From Symsagittifera roscoffensis (taxonomy: Eukaryota; Xenacoelomorpha; Acoela; Convolutidae): a stretch of DNA of 64,000 bases. The DNA is taken from NCBI RefSeq assembly GCF_963678635.1, contig NC_087065.1, positions 684,001 to 748,000 of the forward strand, given 5' to 3'. Below the pieces are notes generated by a model that worked only from the letters and a program-made list of their open reading frames with translations, ran no database searches and was not told the origin of the DNA. The position numbers and the translations under genes were made by a program. Of this stretch, positions 21,201 to 28,262 are shown piece after piece. Every line of letters begins with the position of its first letter. Positions within the stretch are counted from its first letter, which is position 1.

Positions 21201-22696
21201 GTATGTTTCTCGTTTTTCCGCATGTTCCAGACTGCGCTATTTTGTTGAGCAAAGCTCTTTTTCGCGACTCAAGGCCGTTTTTTTGCGTCTAGAACTTTGA
21301 CGCGGTACCACTATTGCAGCCGAAAGGGGTCAGGCTGTGGTAGAGCTGAATCTAGAGGTCAAGTGACAGCTCGTCCTCGCACACTATAATTGCCATGGCA
21401 GGGGATCAATTACACAATCTGGCGATCTCAAAGTGAACACCTTATCACTATGCTAAGTTCCTGAAATGATAAAAATTACTTGCCATATTGTTTCTTTTGT
21501 TGAAAACATCCTCCAAATTGCTCATCACAGATGGACATTTGGAACACTTCACCGGCTGAGCAGTGCTGGTGAACGCATTTTCCTCTAGGCACCCAAACTT
21601 CACGTTGATCACATTTGTGTCTGACTTCCTCGCTTTTTTCTTCTTGTCCTTTCTTTTCAGAACGTGCAGCCTTCCTGCTACTACAAAATTAGACAATGGG
21701 TTGACAATCACAATGAACGGGTCTGAAATGTTAGTCAACTGTAACTTAAATTGTCTTCTTAGACCGGTCCGTACCAAGTTTCTAATTAGTAAAATGGTTT
21801 CGGTACTTGAAGCATATGACCTTTTTGAGGAATAACTCGTTTTTCGAAAGCTAAAAACTCCGTTTTTTCGCACGCATTCCTCATCAAGTTCATTCTAAAT
21901 TAACACCAGATGTGCACTTAAAATCTGCCGGTGTTGCCAGTTATTAAATTGTACCAAAGTAGTTAACCGCCCCCTCTCTCAATTATGGTTGCCAAATTTT
22001 TCCAAAGGGTCCCTTTGATACTATATTATGACTTTCATTTGTGGTTGACCAGTCCTAAAAATTCTGTAAATACATTTGACAGGTTAGCTCTCTAAAGGCC
22101 AAATCCGGTGTCAAAAGTCTTATACGGATTACCCGTTGCATATCTAATTAGATTAAGAGCATTCATGCGCGAAAAAAGACCAAGATACAGCCGAGCTGTT
22201 TCGATCGTTTTGGAATACAAGTTTCCATAAATTGAGTTATCGATAAGGGAGGAGACCAATAAAAAAGCAGTTCTGCTCTTAACAGAGAACCGCTGTTGTG
22301 CCGATAGGAAAGAATTACTCGCAGTTTTTTGTATTTTTTGGGCGGGGCAGTGTTGCCTCACCCTCAAACAACGAGCACGAATCATGGTGGGCCTCGAACA
22401 ACTGACCTTTCCATTCAGAGCCGTGTGGCGTAACCACTTTACTAATGTCCTTTTTTTCTACTGGGAAAGCACTGCAGTGATAATTGGTCTAAATGAACAA
22501 TTTCTTTAACTGATTCAACTTAAGGAGGCGGTCGTTTTGCTTTGGGGAGGGGGAAAGGGGTCGGGGGTTGGTTAAATGTATGCGATACCTAAATGATAGA
22601 CTTACCGTTTGTCTTGAAAGTGGAGTCTTGCTCATTGTCACTTTCGCATGAAGACGCCCCACCATAATCATAGGCATAGGGAGACGCGAACTCCAT
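1..22696 (-). CDS. Zinc-finger + vWA-domain protein gene (ten exons, 3' end outside window)
   Basis: The spliced model gives about 533 residues before the window ends. Order: short N-terminus (starts MEFASPYAYDYGG), a basic stretch (KRKDKKKKARK), a four-cysteine finger split over exons 2 and 3 (KCSKC ... WKCSFC), an Ala/Lys/Glu linker, a vWA domain with LDVSGSM (near residues 178-184) and CTDGEANVG (near 329-337), then a beta-rich tail (ITLVLHESL, FEFGFKPRGG, LPFQLQISYVNKHKAQLN). DxSxS plus TDG are metal-site (MIDAS) elements of vWA domains; the finger recalls the Sec23/24 zinc ribbon. The architecture resembles invertebrate and protist proteins labelled circularly permutated Ras protein 1-like. 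That name is inference: no GTPase motif is seen. Frame is kept across all junctions except a weak exon 2 donor. Introns are large and full of transposons. Probably cytosolic, since there is no signal peptide. Confidence 0.85.
280..408. repeat. Short inverted repeat (hairpin) in intron 9
   Basis: Arms of about 60 bp (280-338 and 347-408) are reverse complements. Both outer ends carry CTTTTCGAAAAG. Looks like a small MITE or foldback. The rest of intron 9 (205-677) shows no gene. Confidence 0.75.
678..796 (-). CDS. vWA gene exon 9
   Basis: Acceptor ATTTATAG| restores frame as LYVRDPLDPTDRTKSSYK, then MSIGNVTSETENFFEFGFKP. The donor G|GTTTGT is acceptable but weak. This is a post-vWA beta-rich segment. 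It ends in phase 1, which fits exon 10. Confidence 0.82.
797..1250. other. Intron 8 of the vWA gene
   Basis: AT-rich with no coding sign. It holds a C-run near 1194-1206 and a short ATCG repeat (1216-1227) close to the donor of exon 8. Confidence 0.7.
1251..1442 (-). CDS. vWA gene exon 8
   Basis: 192 bp between TTGTTTTAG| and |GTAAGA. Residues VSVSVLAIEGEDCRLTALG, then NIVSPTDLGSEYSGIISKK, then VEITLVLHESL: the last strand and helix of the vWA domain and the start of the C-terminal beta region. Confidence 0.9.
1443..5489. other. Intron 7 of the vWA gene, repeat-filled
   Basis: AT-rich and non-coding. Segments near 1840-2280 and 3700-4215 are diverged copies of each other (shared order of motifs such as CGTATTAAC ... 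GGCTAC, ACTTGAAAATTAAGTA, and a shared region near 2095/4020). An interspersed repeat shared with 23-26 kb and 57-61 kb lies near 4375-5010. No real gene is seen. Confidence 0.6.
4375..5010. repeat. Interspersed repeat, family R1
   Basis: Shares ordered blocks with five other places: GAGTGATATAACATATTAAA, then TTCGAACCACA, then GAGCAAATAAAGCCAGCGAG, then ACTATGACTGTCT, then a conserved block near AACCGGCTATCCTTG. Other copies are near 23575-24035, 25230-26210, 57820-58270, 60005-60470 and 61085-61700. No coding capacity is recognised. Confidence 0.65.
5490..5681 (-). CDS. vWA gene exon 7 (second MIDAS motif)
   Basis: 192 bp between TTGTTGTGTAG| and |GTAAAT. The phase-2 codon from exon 6 is completed as Gly. 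Residues MHPQSLTALGPALLFSVAIA, then VVICTDGEANVGIGSL, then an acidic EEPEDDFYDYVSDYANEFG. The hydrophobic strand plus CTDG is the third metal-binding loop of a vWA domain, and TALGPAL is the preceding helix. Confidence 0.9.
5708..5760. repeat. Left target duplication and terminal inverted repeat
   Basis: ATTGCG at 5708-5713, then AGTAGTAGAAGAGTGAGCTG with a GATC and a G-tract. Matches the right end in inverse orientation. Confidence 0.85.
5761..8340. other. Left interior of the Polinton-like element, no recognisable gene
   Basis: AT-rich, with only short broken frames. A minus-strand stretch near 6730-7150 shows some protein-like composition across several frames but matches nothing I know. 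Three degenerate repeats of about 70 bp lie near 7640, 7720 and 7785; two contain the palindrome TGACGTCA (7723-7730, 7788-7795). Confidence 0.5.
8370..8880. repeat. Minisatellite with ~30-bp unit
   Basis: About 16 imperfect units of the type ACAAAATGCGAAAAGTGTTT followed by a T-rich tail (CACTTTTTT). Open frames seen through it on both strands (Phe- or Lys-rich) are by-products of the repeat, not genes. Lies within the Polinton-like element. Confidence 0.85.
9128..9640 (-). pseudogene. Unidentified protein frame inside the Polinton-like element
   Basis: About 165 codons in one frame, interrupted once by TGA where the context (EIPD*RFVAQPVDDFFFPW) suggests a former Trp codon. A possible 3' splice site (CTTCTCAG) lies near 9611. 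Features: a helical segment (QVRETISEVFLARMEIPIQV), a Met/Glu/His stretch, then an acidic tail with NPITIDEDEG and a Thr/Ser run. I do not recognise the family. The balanced composition, unlike the T-rich surroundings, argues for former coding. Its place inside the element suggests a transposon gene, perhaps an accessory Polinton gene. Confidence 0.5.
9801..9990. promoter_or_regulatory. Array of five CCAAT-box-like repeats
   Basis: CCAATCAG or variants start at 9808, 9849, about 9899 (TTAATCAG), 9938 (CCAGTCAC) and 9978, often preceded by (G/T)CGT(G/A)T. Spacing is 39-50 bp. The array lies just upstream of the minus-strand frame at 9128-9640, where it reads as inverted CCAAT boxes (ATTGG). 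A promoter role is inference. Confidence 0.5.
10914..11222. repeat. Large imperfect palindrome overlapping the PolB start codon
   Basis: 10941-11065 is the reverse complement of 11092-11222, with a ~12-bp insertion in the right arm near 11188. The outer bases 10916-10938 also match the loop at 11073-11095 in inverse orientation. The right arm contains the ATG and first seven codons of the zinc-finger/PolB frame, so an inverted copy of the start lies upstream. Confidence 0.85.
11202..12431 (+). pseudogene. N-terminal part of zinc-finger/family B DNA polymerase protein
   Basis: Starts MPSLNRHEKVQCGDCG. Three fingers can be read: CGDCGNMYIRQHASRH, CPDCKYFTYNKQDMNYH, and CSSCKMEF (the last after a frame change near 11400 and with an in-frame stop). 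Then a long helical segment, a region with GFVLRNVETGDYRHYY and WRFKLITNVTIFAALL, then GKHPYKDHRCLFRALTV. The reading changes frame again near 12090 and runs through YAFDIQEGKYVGEL to FFFKCIRCPSCDCFF. This arrangement is typical of long PolB proteins in animal Polinton-type elements. At least two nonsense codons and two frameshifts. The exonuclease and early palm domains that should follow are missing. Confidence 0.7.
12432..13061 (+). pseudogene. C-terminal part of family B DNA polymerase (palm motif C and thumb)
   Basis: Directly abuts the N-terminal piece. Reads TVIVGIFFLQYAKLRMLELY, then FAELETDTDSQYLAL (the DTDS catalytic motif C), then IRPEKKGDWETLR. After a frame change near 12700 it reads ELEPGLFKEEFRCTEMLCLC, SKTYCC, LSSKGLNKI, TNRGFRTINHMV, YEQKRKDLSYFYPKR and DGIHTKPLNL, ending at TAA 13059-13061 (a TGA sits after KRKD). 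This order matches the C-terminal half of protein-primed-type PolB. Motifs A and B and the 3'-5' exonuclease are absent, so an internal deletion joined the two halves near 12415-12432. Confidence 0.75.
13385..13520. repeat. Subterminal short tandem repeats of the Polinton-like element
   Basis: The block CCCTATCTTAATACAT, or a close variant, recurs four times just inside the right end, mixed with GAAACC(T/G) blocks. Not seen at the left end. Confidence 0.7.
13518..13580. repeat. Right terminal inverted repeat and target duplication
   Basis: C-tract, then CAGCTCACTCTTCTACTACT ending at 13574, then ATTGCG at 13575-13580. Reverse complement of the left end. Confidence 0.85.
13575..13997. other. 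5' part of intron 6 outside the element
   Basis: About 420 bp of AT-rich intron between the exon 6 donor and the Polinton-like insertion. No feature is seen beyond the target duplication. Confidence 0.6.
13998..14152 (-). CDS. vWA gene exon 6
   Basis: 155 bp between GTTTTCAG| and |GTGAGT, ending in phase 2. Encodes VTYLADGTSSKQKGLSC, an acidic helix (YELDKDLIQKVG), and KSSDRLKRAISG. It is followed by the 8.3-kb intron that carries the Polinton-like element. Confidence 0.88.
14153..14463. other. Intron 5 of the vWA gene
   Basis: About 310 bp with a long G-run near 14298-14318. No other feature. Confidence 0.7.
14464..14553 (-). CDS. vWA gene exon 5
   Basis: 30 codons between GTTATAG| and |GTGAGT, phase 0 at both ends. 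Residues IMKTALCSQLKDLKT then KLGVVTFSED match the vWA pattern of an amphipathic helix followed by a hydrophobic strand ending in TFSE. Confidence 0.88.
14554..18880. other. Intron 4 of the vWA gene
   Basis: Contains a foldback element (16336-17362) and a decayed foldback end near 18170-18235. 14640-15310 is AT-rich with no gene. 15310-15420 has short inverted ATGCACAGCAAAAA motifs. 15430-15830 is a less AT-rich stretch with a C-run, of unknown origin. Confidence 0.6.
16336..17362. mobile_element. Foldback element FB copy 1, in intron 4
   Basis: Starts GTTCCGACTTTCGATACGAA and ends in the reverse complement. Arms of roughly 480 bp pair along most of the length, with shared blocks such as GTGCTCGGGG, CTTTTTAACTAGCCA, TTTGGCCAATTTGGGAC, TAACGCG and ATATGGCGTGTGG. 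The centre holds CAGGGCGAAGCCCTGAATGT. No transposase frame, so a non-autonomous foldback type. Transcribed within intron 4, it would form a long hairpin. Confidence 0.85.
18881..18952 (-). CDS. vWA gene exon 4
   Basis: 24 codons between TTTTACAG| and |GTAAGG. Residues are SATRNNDSSGSGSDD followed by GNQYLSRLD: a Ser/Gly/Asp-rich loop leading to the helix that follows MIDAS strand 1. The short, polar loop is probably an insertion in the vWA fold. Confidence 0.85.
19510..19779 (-). CDS. vWA gene exon 3 (zinc finger half 2, Ala-rich linker, start of vWA)
   Basis: Acceptor TTTTTCTGTAG| and donor |GTAGGA bound exactly 90 codons. The exon begins WKCSFCSTVNPI (second CxxC), runs through an acidic/basic stretch and nine consecutive alanines flanked by EKR and EKAAGKEEGGG, then an aspartate run and SVLLFTLDVSGSMV, the vWA beta-1 strand with the MIDAS DxSxS motif. 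The alanine run is encoded by an imperfect GCC/GCT hexanucleotide repeat. G+C is far higher than in the flanking introns, as in the other exons. Confidence 0.9.
19634..19662. repeat. GCTGCC hexanucleotide repeat encoding polyalanine
   Basis: Tandem CCGCTG units in exon 3, read on the minus strand as alternating GCG/GCA-free Ala codons (GCC/GCT type purine complement), giving the nine-Ala run. Confidence 0.8.
20002..21055. mobile_element. Foldback element FB copy 2, in intron 2
   Basis: Same terminal GTTCCGACTTTCG and internal blocks as copy 1, with more divergence, ending CGAAAGTCGGAAC. The arms pair less well. The centre again has AGTCGGAACATTC-like and GAAGCATTCAGGGCTTTGCC motifs. Confidence 0.8.
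21295..21360. repeat. Single arm of repeat family R2
   Basis: ACCACTATTGCAGCCGAAAG ... CAGGCTGTGGTAGA is also found, as an inverted pair, at 40300-40490. Confidence 0.55.
21508..21722 (-). CDS. vWA gene exon 2 (first half of zinc finger; donor uncertain)
   Basis: The acceptor CATTTCAG|AC restores frame after exon 1 and gives DPFIVIVNPLSNFVVAGR, a lysine-rich patch, then NVKFGCLEENAF and PVKCSKCPSVMSNLED. The CxxC is the first half of a finger completed in exon 3. The 3' end is not settled. Donors GTTTTC (end 21508) and GTGATG (end 21529) keep the frame but are weak. A good-looking GTAATT near 21482 would break frame into exon 3, so a small missed exon or an indel is possible. Confidence 0.7.
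21723..22605. other. Intron 1 of the vWA gene
   Basis: No feature recognised. A 97-codon minus-strand frame at 22092-22385 has mixed composition but no motif I can assign. Confidence 0.5.
22606..22696 (-). CDS. vWA gene exon 1 (start codon)
   Basis: ATG at 22696-22694 in the context TCATCAATGG opens a frame of 30 codons plus one base, rich in Tyr, Ser and acidic residues (ends DSTFKTN). The donor is G|GTAAGT, a perfect consensus, leaving phase 1. This start was chosen because no earlier in-frame ATG is seen and the phase fits the exon 2 acceptor. A 5' untranslated exon cannot be excluded. Confidence 0.75.
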
Positions 22697-22944
22697 TGAT
22701 GAAAATTAAAAATTTTAAGAAAATCTTTTCGTTTAATTAAGAAAAAACTACCGTTTTTTACGTGTAGAATGTTTCAGAACAGCTGTTTTGTCAGCTATTT
22801 AAAAAAATTGCTCAACAAAAAAACATAAACCGACTAGCAGGGCAAGCAATTCGATAGAGTTAATATTTTGTTTCAGCTTATGCGAAAGTAATGGTAGCTA
22901 AAGCACATGCCGATTTAAAAAATTATCATCATTTATTTTTAGAC
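22697..22944. other. Region upstream of the vWA gene start
   Basis: AT-rich. I see no clear TATA box, initiator or CCAAT element. Probably holds the 5' untranslated region and promoter, judged only from position. Confidence 0.4.
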
Positions 22945-23490
22945 TTAAGTCATAATTTCACCAAAAATGATGACGTTCAATTCTATAATGGTAAACTCGC
23001 TCAAGTGGTGTTTTCGATAAATTACTCAATGTTGTTGGTCCATTGGTATAAGCATCTCTGAAAATGGTAAATAACGCTGTTGTTGATTTCACATGCGCGT
23101 TAAAGATTTTTGGAAAGATTTTTTTTTTGCTGTAACTGACAAAAATATACGTTAAATAAAACAAAAAACGTACCAGTTTTCGTTCTGCTGCACGGTGTGG
23201 TGTTTGTTCAACCATTCTTAAGTCATAATTTCACCAAAAAAGATGACGTTCATTTCTATAATGGTAAACTCGCTCAAGTGGTGTTTTCGATGAATTACTC
23301 AATGTTGTTGGTCCATTGGTATAAGCATCTCTGAAAATTGTAAATAACGCTGTTGTTGATTTCACATGCGCGTTAAAGATTTTTGGAAAGAATTTTTTCT
23401 GGAACTGACAAAAATTTTTGTTAAATAAAACAAAAACGTACCAGTTTTCGTTCTGCTGCACGGTGTGGTGTTTGTTTAACATGACTAATA
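22945..23490. repeat. 273-bp tandem duplication (two copies)
   Basis: Copies start TTAAGTCATAATTTCACCAA at 22945 and 23218 and are nearly identical apart from small indels in A/T runs. Both have GTGGTGTTTTCGAT, CCATTGGTATAAGCATCTCT and GTTCTGCTGCACGGTGTGG. Minus-strand frames through both copies are alike, but the reading frame shifts between them, so coding is doubtful. Confidence 0.85.
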
Positions 23491-24639
23491 GAAGGAAACA
23501 CCATTTTGTGACAGCAGCACGTTTAAATTTATCTCATTTTTTTTGCTGTATTTGAATGCTGGAGAAATACTCCTTGGACTGGAAATAATCATCGGACTGG
23601 GTTGAGTGATATATCATATTAAAACCATTTCAGTTGTGATTCGAACCACATTGAAAAAATTCCAAAAAATTTCCCTGTGTCGAGAAAAACTAGTTTGAAA
23701 TTTTTGAATTTTCGTCCTAATTCAAGCGAATAATGCAAGCGAGCCTGCTTACAACAGCTGAACTATGCCCACTTTAAGACCTTAAAGTTTAACTTTATGC
23801 AATAAAGCTAGTTTTTTCAGTCAGTTGTTTTAAAAAAAGTGTCCAATTTGCCTACATTACTATGACTGTCTTAAATGTCTAAATTAAATGCTGACATCAG
23901 ATCCTTTCATCACACCAATCAGAAAAACTACACTACTTTGGAGAAAACTTTTCAAATGGTAGTTTTCGAAAGACCATGGTCGCAACATTCTGTGCTACCT
24001 CCACAGTTACCGGCTATCCTTGTTCCTTATGCTGTTTAGATGAGCACAAAACGTGAAATTTTAAAAAAGGAAAAAAGCAACTCAAATTAGGATAAAAAAA
24101 TCTAATAAGCAGGCCAAATAAGATTTTCAAATAAGGCAAAAAATTAAGTCACACAATTCCATATAACAAGAAAAAGCTATTCAATTCATTTCTCTCACTG
24201 CGGCAAACTGCCAGTCAAAGAGTTTCACAATGCCAAAATGATAATTGTATATTTATCAAACAGGTTTGTGGATGGGTGAAATGCTGGTATCACATGGGTG
24301 AAATAGTCTCGCTAGCTTTTGTTGTCAAGCTGAATCGTTTGATAGCCGCATTGACCACCATGAAAAAAATTGTTTATCATACAAGTTGATATTAAAAAAA
24401 TATATCATATAATTTCATACTTGGATTCTATGGAAAAAACGTTTATCATACAACTTTCAAATATGAAAAGCGTAGGATAAGCATATTTCATATTGCTATA
24501 ACAAAAACTGAAGTGAAAAGAAATCCACAATTCATATGCGCGCTCAATTTTGTAAGATAAATTTGAAGTTGAAAAATCAAAATTAAAGTCGTATTATCGG
24601 TAAAGAAAATTCAACGGCAATTTTTATAATTTTCATCTA

Positions 24640-25205
24640 GACATAATATCATATCACAACAATAATCTGCCCCAAAAACGGTACAAATTGGCGCAAGCCA
24701 GCCGCAAGAACCGGTAATAATGTCTTGGAGACTTATTGCTCTTTTAGACTGTCAGCCTTAATCAAGGCTGAACCGAAGTTGAACCAAAAAGCAGTAAATT
24801 AGGTTCTAAACCCCTTTCGTAGTGTAATACTACATGGGTAGACGGGAGAATTGAACCTACGCGTCAATAGTCTACCGGTATGCTCGATTTTGATTGGACT
24901 AGACCTCTCGGCAAAGTGTGCTTAGTTGAAGTTATTTTTATGTTTCATGTATTTGTACTCTAGCTTACATTTGCCTAGCAACATCCTCCGCCACTGATGA
25001 AGAAAAAATGAAGCAAGCTGAACGGTCGGCCCAGTGAGATCACGCGTTGAGATCTTAACAAGGGCAGATGGTGCACAACTGTCCTATCCATAATATCCAT
25101 AATGTAGCTTAACGATTCGGACGAGAAGGTGGGTCGCACGCGGACTATCGGATTCAATCAGCCATACCAGATCTCCCGTCTTCAGCGTGAAGTCAGACTG
25201 AGTGT
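24640..25205 (-). mobile_element. BEL/Pao remnant: LTR edge, tRNA-like block and integrase C-terminus
   Basis: Same layout as 27480-28000: an LTR-edge block, a tRNA-like block (24835-24921), then the decayed C-terminal integrase domain (CGTCTTCAGCGTGAAGTCAG and flanks) up to about 25205, where it is cut off by R1 sequence. Confidence 0.65.
24835..24921 (-). other. tRNA-like (class II, Leu-type) sequence, copy A
   Basis: Minus strand carries an A-box-like TTTGCCGAGAGGTCTAG and a B-box-like GGTTCAATTCT about 85 nt apart end to end. Acceptor pairing is poor, so not a functional tRNA. Likely the head of a SINE or a tRNA pseudogene captured by the BEL element. Confidence 0.55.
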
Positions 25206-26992
25206 GATAAATTTAATAATAAAATTTAAGTTCCGATCATTGTATTTGGTTGTGTTTTAGTTTTTCTGTTAGTTTTTCCACTCAAAATCAGGTGGCAAAA
25301 ATGACCATCGGAGTGGTTGGAGCGATATATCATATTCAAACCTTTTCAGTTGTTTTTCGAACCACATGAAAAAATTTCCAAAAAATTTCCCAGTTTCGAG
25401 AGGAATCATTTGAAATTTTTGGATTTTTTGTCCTAATTCGAGCGAATAAAGCAAGCGAGCAGGCTTACAACAGCTGAATTATGCCTACTTCAAGGCCTTA
25501 AATTCCAGTATTAAGCAATTAAACTAGCGTTTAAAGTGTTTTAGCTTCACTTTGGGAACCAACAGCATCAAAAAAATAATTTTAATTTTTTTGAAAGATT
25601 TTTCAGTCAGTTTTCTCAAAAAAAATGTGACCAATTTGCTTACCTTACTAGGACTGTCTTATTTGTCTAAGTTATATTCTGACGTCAGATCCTTTTATCA
25701 CACCAATCAGAAAAACTACACTAGTTTGGAAAAATAAGTTTTCAAACGGTAGTTTTTGAAAGACTATTGTCGGAACATTCTGAGCTACTTCCACAGTAAC
25801 CGGCTACTCTTGTTCCTTATTGTTTTTAGATGAACTGAAAACTTGAAAAAAAACTAAAAAAAAAGCAAGTCAAATAAGGAGAAAAAGCCAATTAAGGAGA
25901 AAAATCTAATAAGCAAGCCAAAATCTAATTTAGCTTCACTTTGGGAATCAACAGCTTCAATAAAAAATTTTAATTTTTTTAAAAGGTTTTTGCAGTCAGT
26001 TTTCTAAAACAATTGTGACCATTTTGCTTACCTTACTATGACTGTCTTATTTGTCTAAGTTATATTCTGACGTCAGATCCTTTTATCACACCAATCAGAA
26101 AAACTACACTAGGTTGGAAAAAAAGTTTTAAAACGGTAGTTTTTGAAAGACTATGGTCGGAACATTCTGAGCTACTTCCACAGTAACCGGCTATACTTGT
26201 TCCTTATTGCTTTTAGATGAACTGAAAACTTGAAAAAAAAACTAAAAAAAAAAGCAAGTCAAATAAAGAGAAAAAGCCACTTAAGGAGAAAAAATCTAAT
26301 AAACAAGCCAAAAACGGTTTCCAAATAAGGAGAAAAAGCAAGTCACACAATTCCATATCACAAGAAAATGCTGATCAATTGATTTCTCACTGCGGAAAAC
26401 TGCCAGTCAAACAGTTTCACAATGCCAAAATGGTATCTGTATATTTATGAAACAATTTCGTGGATGGGTGAAATGCTGATATCACAAGTGTGAAGTTGTC
26501 TCGCTAGCCTTTATTTGTCCAGCTGAATCGTATGAAAGCCGCGTTTACCACCATGAAAAAAATTGTTTATCCTACAAATTGATATTTAAAAAATATATCA
26601 TACAATTTCATACTTAGATTCCATGGAAAAAAAACGTTTATCAGACAACTTTCAAATATGAAAAGCGTAGGATAAGCATAATTCATTATGCTATTACAAA
26701 AACTGAAGTTAAAAAAAATCCACAATTCATAAGCGCGCTCAATATCCGTAAGATAAATTTGAAATTGAAAAAACATAACTTAAAGTCGTTTTATCGGTAA
26801 AAAAAATTCAACGGAAATTTTGATAATTTTCATCTAGACATAATATCATATCACAACAATAATCTGCCCCAAAAACGGTACAAGTTGGCGCAAGCTAGCC
26901 ACAGGAACCGGTAATAATGTCTTGGAGACTTATTGCTCTTTTTGACTGTCAGCCTTAATCAAGGCTGAACCGAAGTTGAACCAAAAAGCGAA

Positions 26993-27721
26993 CCAAGGAA
27001 GTAGCTCCTATATTGAATACCATAAACTTAAGGGACCTATGCCAATGCGACGGCTTCGTTACGCTTAAGTACCAAAGGGTTGAAAAAGTAAGTAGGTCGG
27101 TTGAACTCCAACAACACACCCGGAGTAATCCTGAGGATGGAAAAAATCAATTTAACCCACTTAGTATCACCGTACCTGACAACTTAATTTTACTATCACG
27201 CAACGAAGTCAATAACCGGACGGGCTAAAACGGGTTTGAATCATTTAAAGCCAACTAGCTTTCAGTTTAACAGAGGTGGGTGAGAGATCAGCCAAATTGG
27301 TTCAATTCACGGGGAAGAAACCTGAGGATGAAAAAACTCAATTAAATTTGTCTGATATTTCACTACCAGACCACTTAATGAGAGAATTGGTCTCCCCCCA
27401 GAGCACAGTTTCGCAAAAATCTGGGGACATTTTAAGAATATTTCTGACAGTTTTCTTTTTTTTTGATATTTTTCAACCAAACGTAACATCATATATTACC
27501 TATATTCTGCCCCGACAGCGGTACAAACTGGCGCAAGTAATAATGTCTTTGAGACAAATTGCAATTGTGGCGGTTAGCCTTGATAAAAAAACAGTAAAAA
27601 TAAGGTGTAAACCCCTTCTTAGGTATATTATTAACTCGGCAGATGGGGAATCGAACCTTCGCCGGAATAGTTTACCTGTACGCTCAACTTTGATTGGTCT
27701 AGACCACCCGGCCAACTGTGC
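26993..27721 (-). repeat. BEL/Pao LTR-like segment A
   Basis: Closely matches 38548-39281 over its whole length. Lies directly 3' of the integrase end on the minus strand, where a 3' LTR belongs. Contains ATTCTGCCCCGACAGCGGTA, a tRNA-like block at its integrase side (27634-27721) and plus-strand frames with two diverged PED ... Q.N ... PD.L motifs. Exact TG/CA ends are not settled. Confidence 0.6.
27634..27721 (-). other. tRNA-like sequence, copy B
   Basis: Minus strand: GCACAGTTGGCCGGGTGGTC (A-box TGGCCGGGTGGTC), then GGTTCGATTCCCC (B-box). Length fits a class II tRNA such as tRNA-Leu. The acceptor stem is degenerate. Confidence 0.6.
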
Positions 27722-28262
27722 TTAGTTGAAGTCATTTTTATGTTTCATGTTATTGTACTCTAGCTTATATTTGCCTAGCAACATCCTCCACCACTGAAGA
27801 AAAAATGGAGCAAGCTTAACAGTCGGCCGAGTGAGATCACGCGTTGAGATCTTAACAAGGGCGGATGGTGCAGAACTGTCCTTTCCATAATGTAGCTTAA
27901 CGGTTCGGGCGAGAGGGTGGTACCAACTCGGACTATCGGGCTCAATCACCCATACCAGATCGCACGTCTTAAGCGTGAAATCAGACTGAGTGTTCCACTT
28001 GACACGCTTGTTCAGTGAAGGAACATACTCGCTAAGCCAACGAGACCAAATAGCGTTAGCGTACGACTGCGCTCGCACGTACCTTTTCTTGTACTCGACG
28101 TGATCTCAGGTGAAAGCGAAGAAAAGCTTTTGGCATGTTGTCCAAGCATAAACTGGTTTGGGGTTAACGTATCTAGCTCACGTGAATCGGTTTTAACGGA
28201 AGTTATTGACCTCTAATGAAAACCTGCTCATCTAAGCAGAGTACTGTTCCTAACACCTCTTC
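27722..28262 (-). pseudogene. BEL/Pao integrase C-terminal domain (copy 1)
   Basis: Minus strand reads MRAQSYANAIWSRWLSEYVP, then SLNKRVKWN, DLVWVIEPDSP and HPLARTVKLHYG: the conserved C-terminal domain of BEL/Pao polyproteins (DUF5641-type, RA..YAN.IW.RWL.EYVP.LN). Upstream is the degenerate LNSRPL-region equivalent. The frame is open for 118 codons but the rest of the polyprotein is broken. Confidence 0.85.

Larger units (their letters stand above)
23575..26990. repeat. Diverged duplication with R1 repeats and partial LTR
   Basis: Unit 1 (about 23575-24790) recurs as unit 2 (about 25280-26985). Unit 2 has an extra 389-bp internal tandem duplication (starts 25542 and 25931). Each unit ends with the block around CATAATATCATATCACAACA ... 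GAAGTTGAACCAAAAAGC, also found at the BEL LTR-like segments. No gene is seen. Confidence 0.7.

Noticed and set aside
22092-22385. 97-codon minus-strand frame in intron 1 as an extra exon
   Set aside because: No matching splice sites in phase with exons 1 and 2, and exon 1 joins exon 2 directly in frame.
22958-23482. Paired minus-strand frames as a tandem gene
   Set aside because: They come from a 273-bp duplication; the two reading frames diverge at indels and no motif is seen.
27634-27721. Functional tRNA gene
   Set aside because: The A and B boxes are good but the acceptor stem does not pair and no clear anticodon arm can be drawn; four such copies travel with a retroelement.
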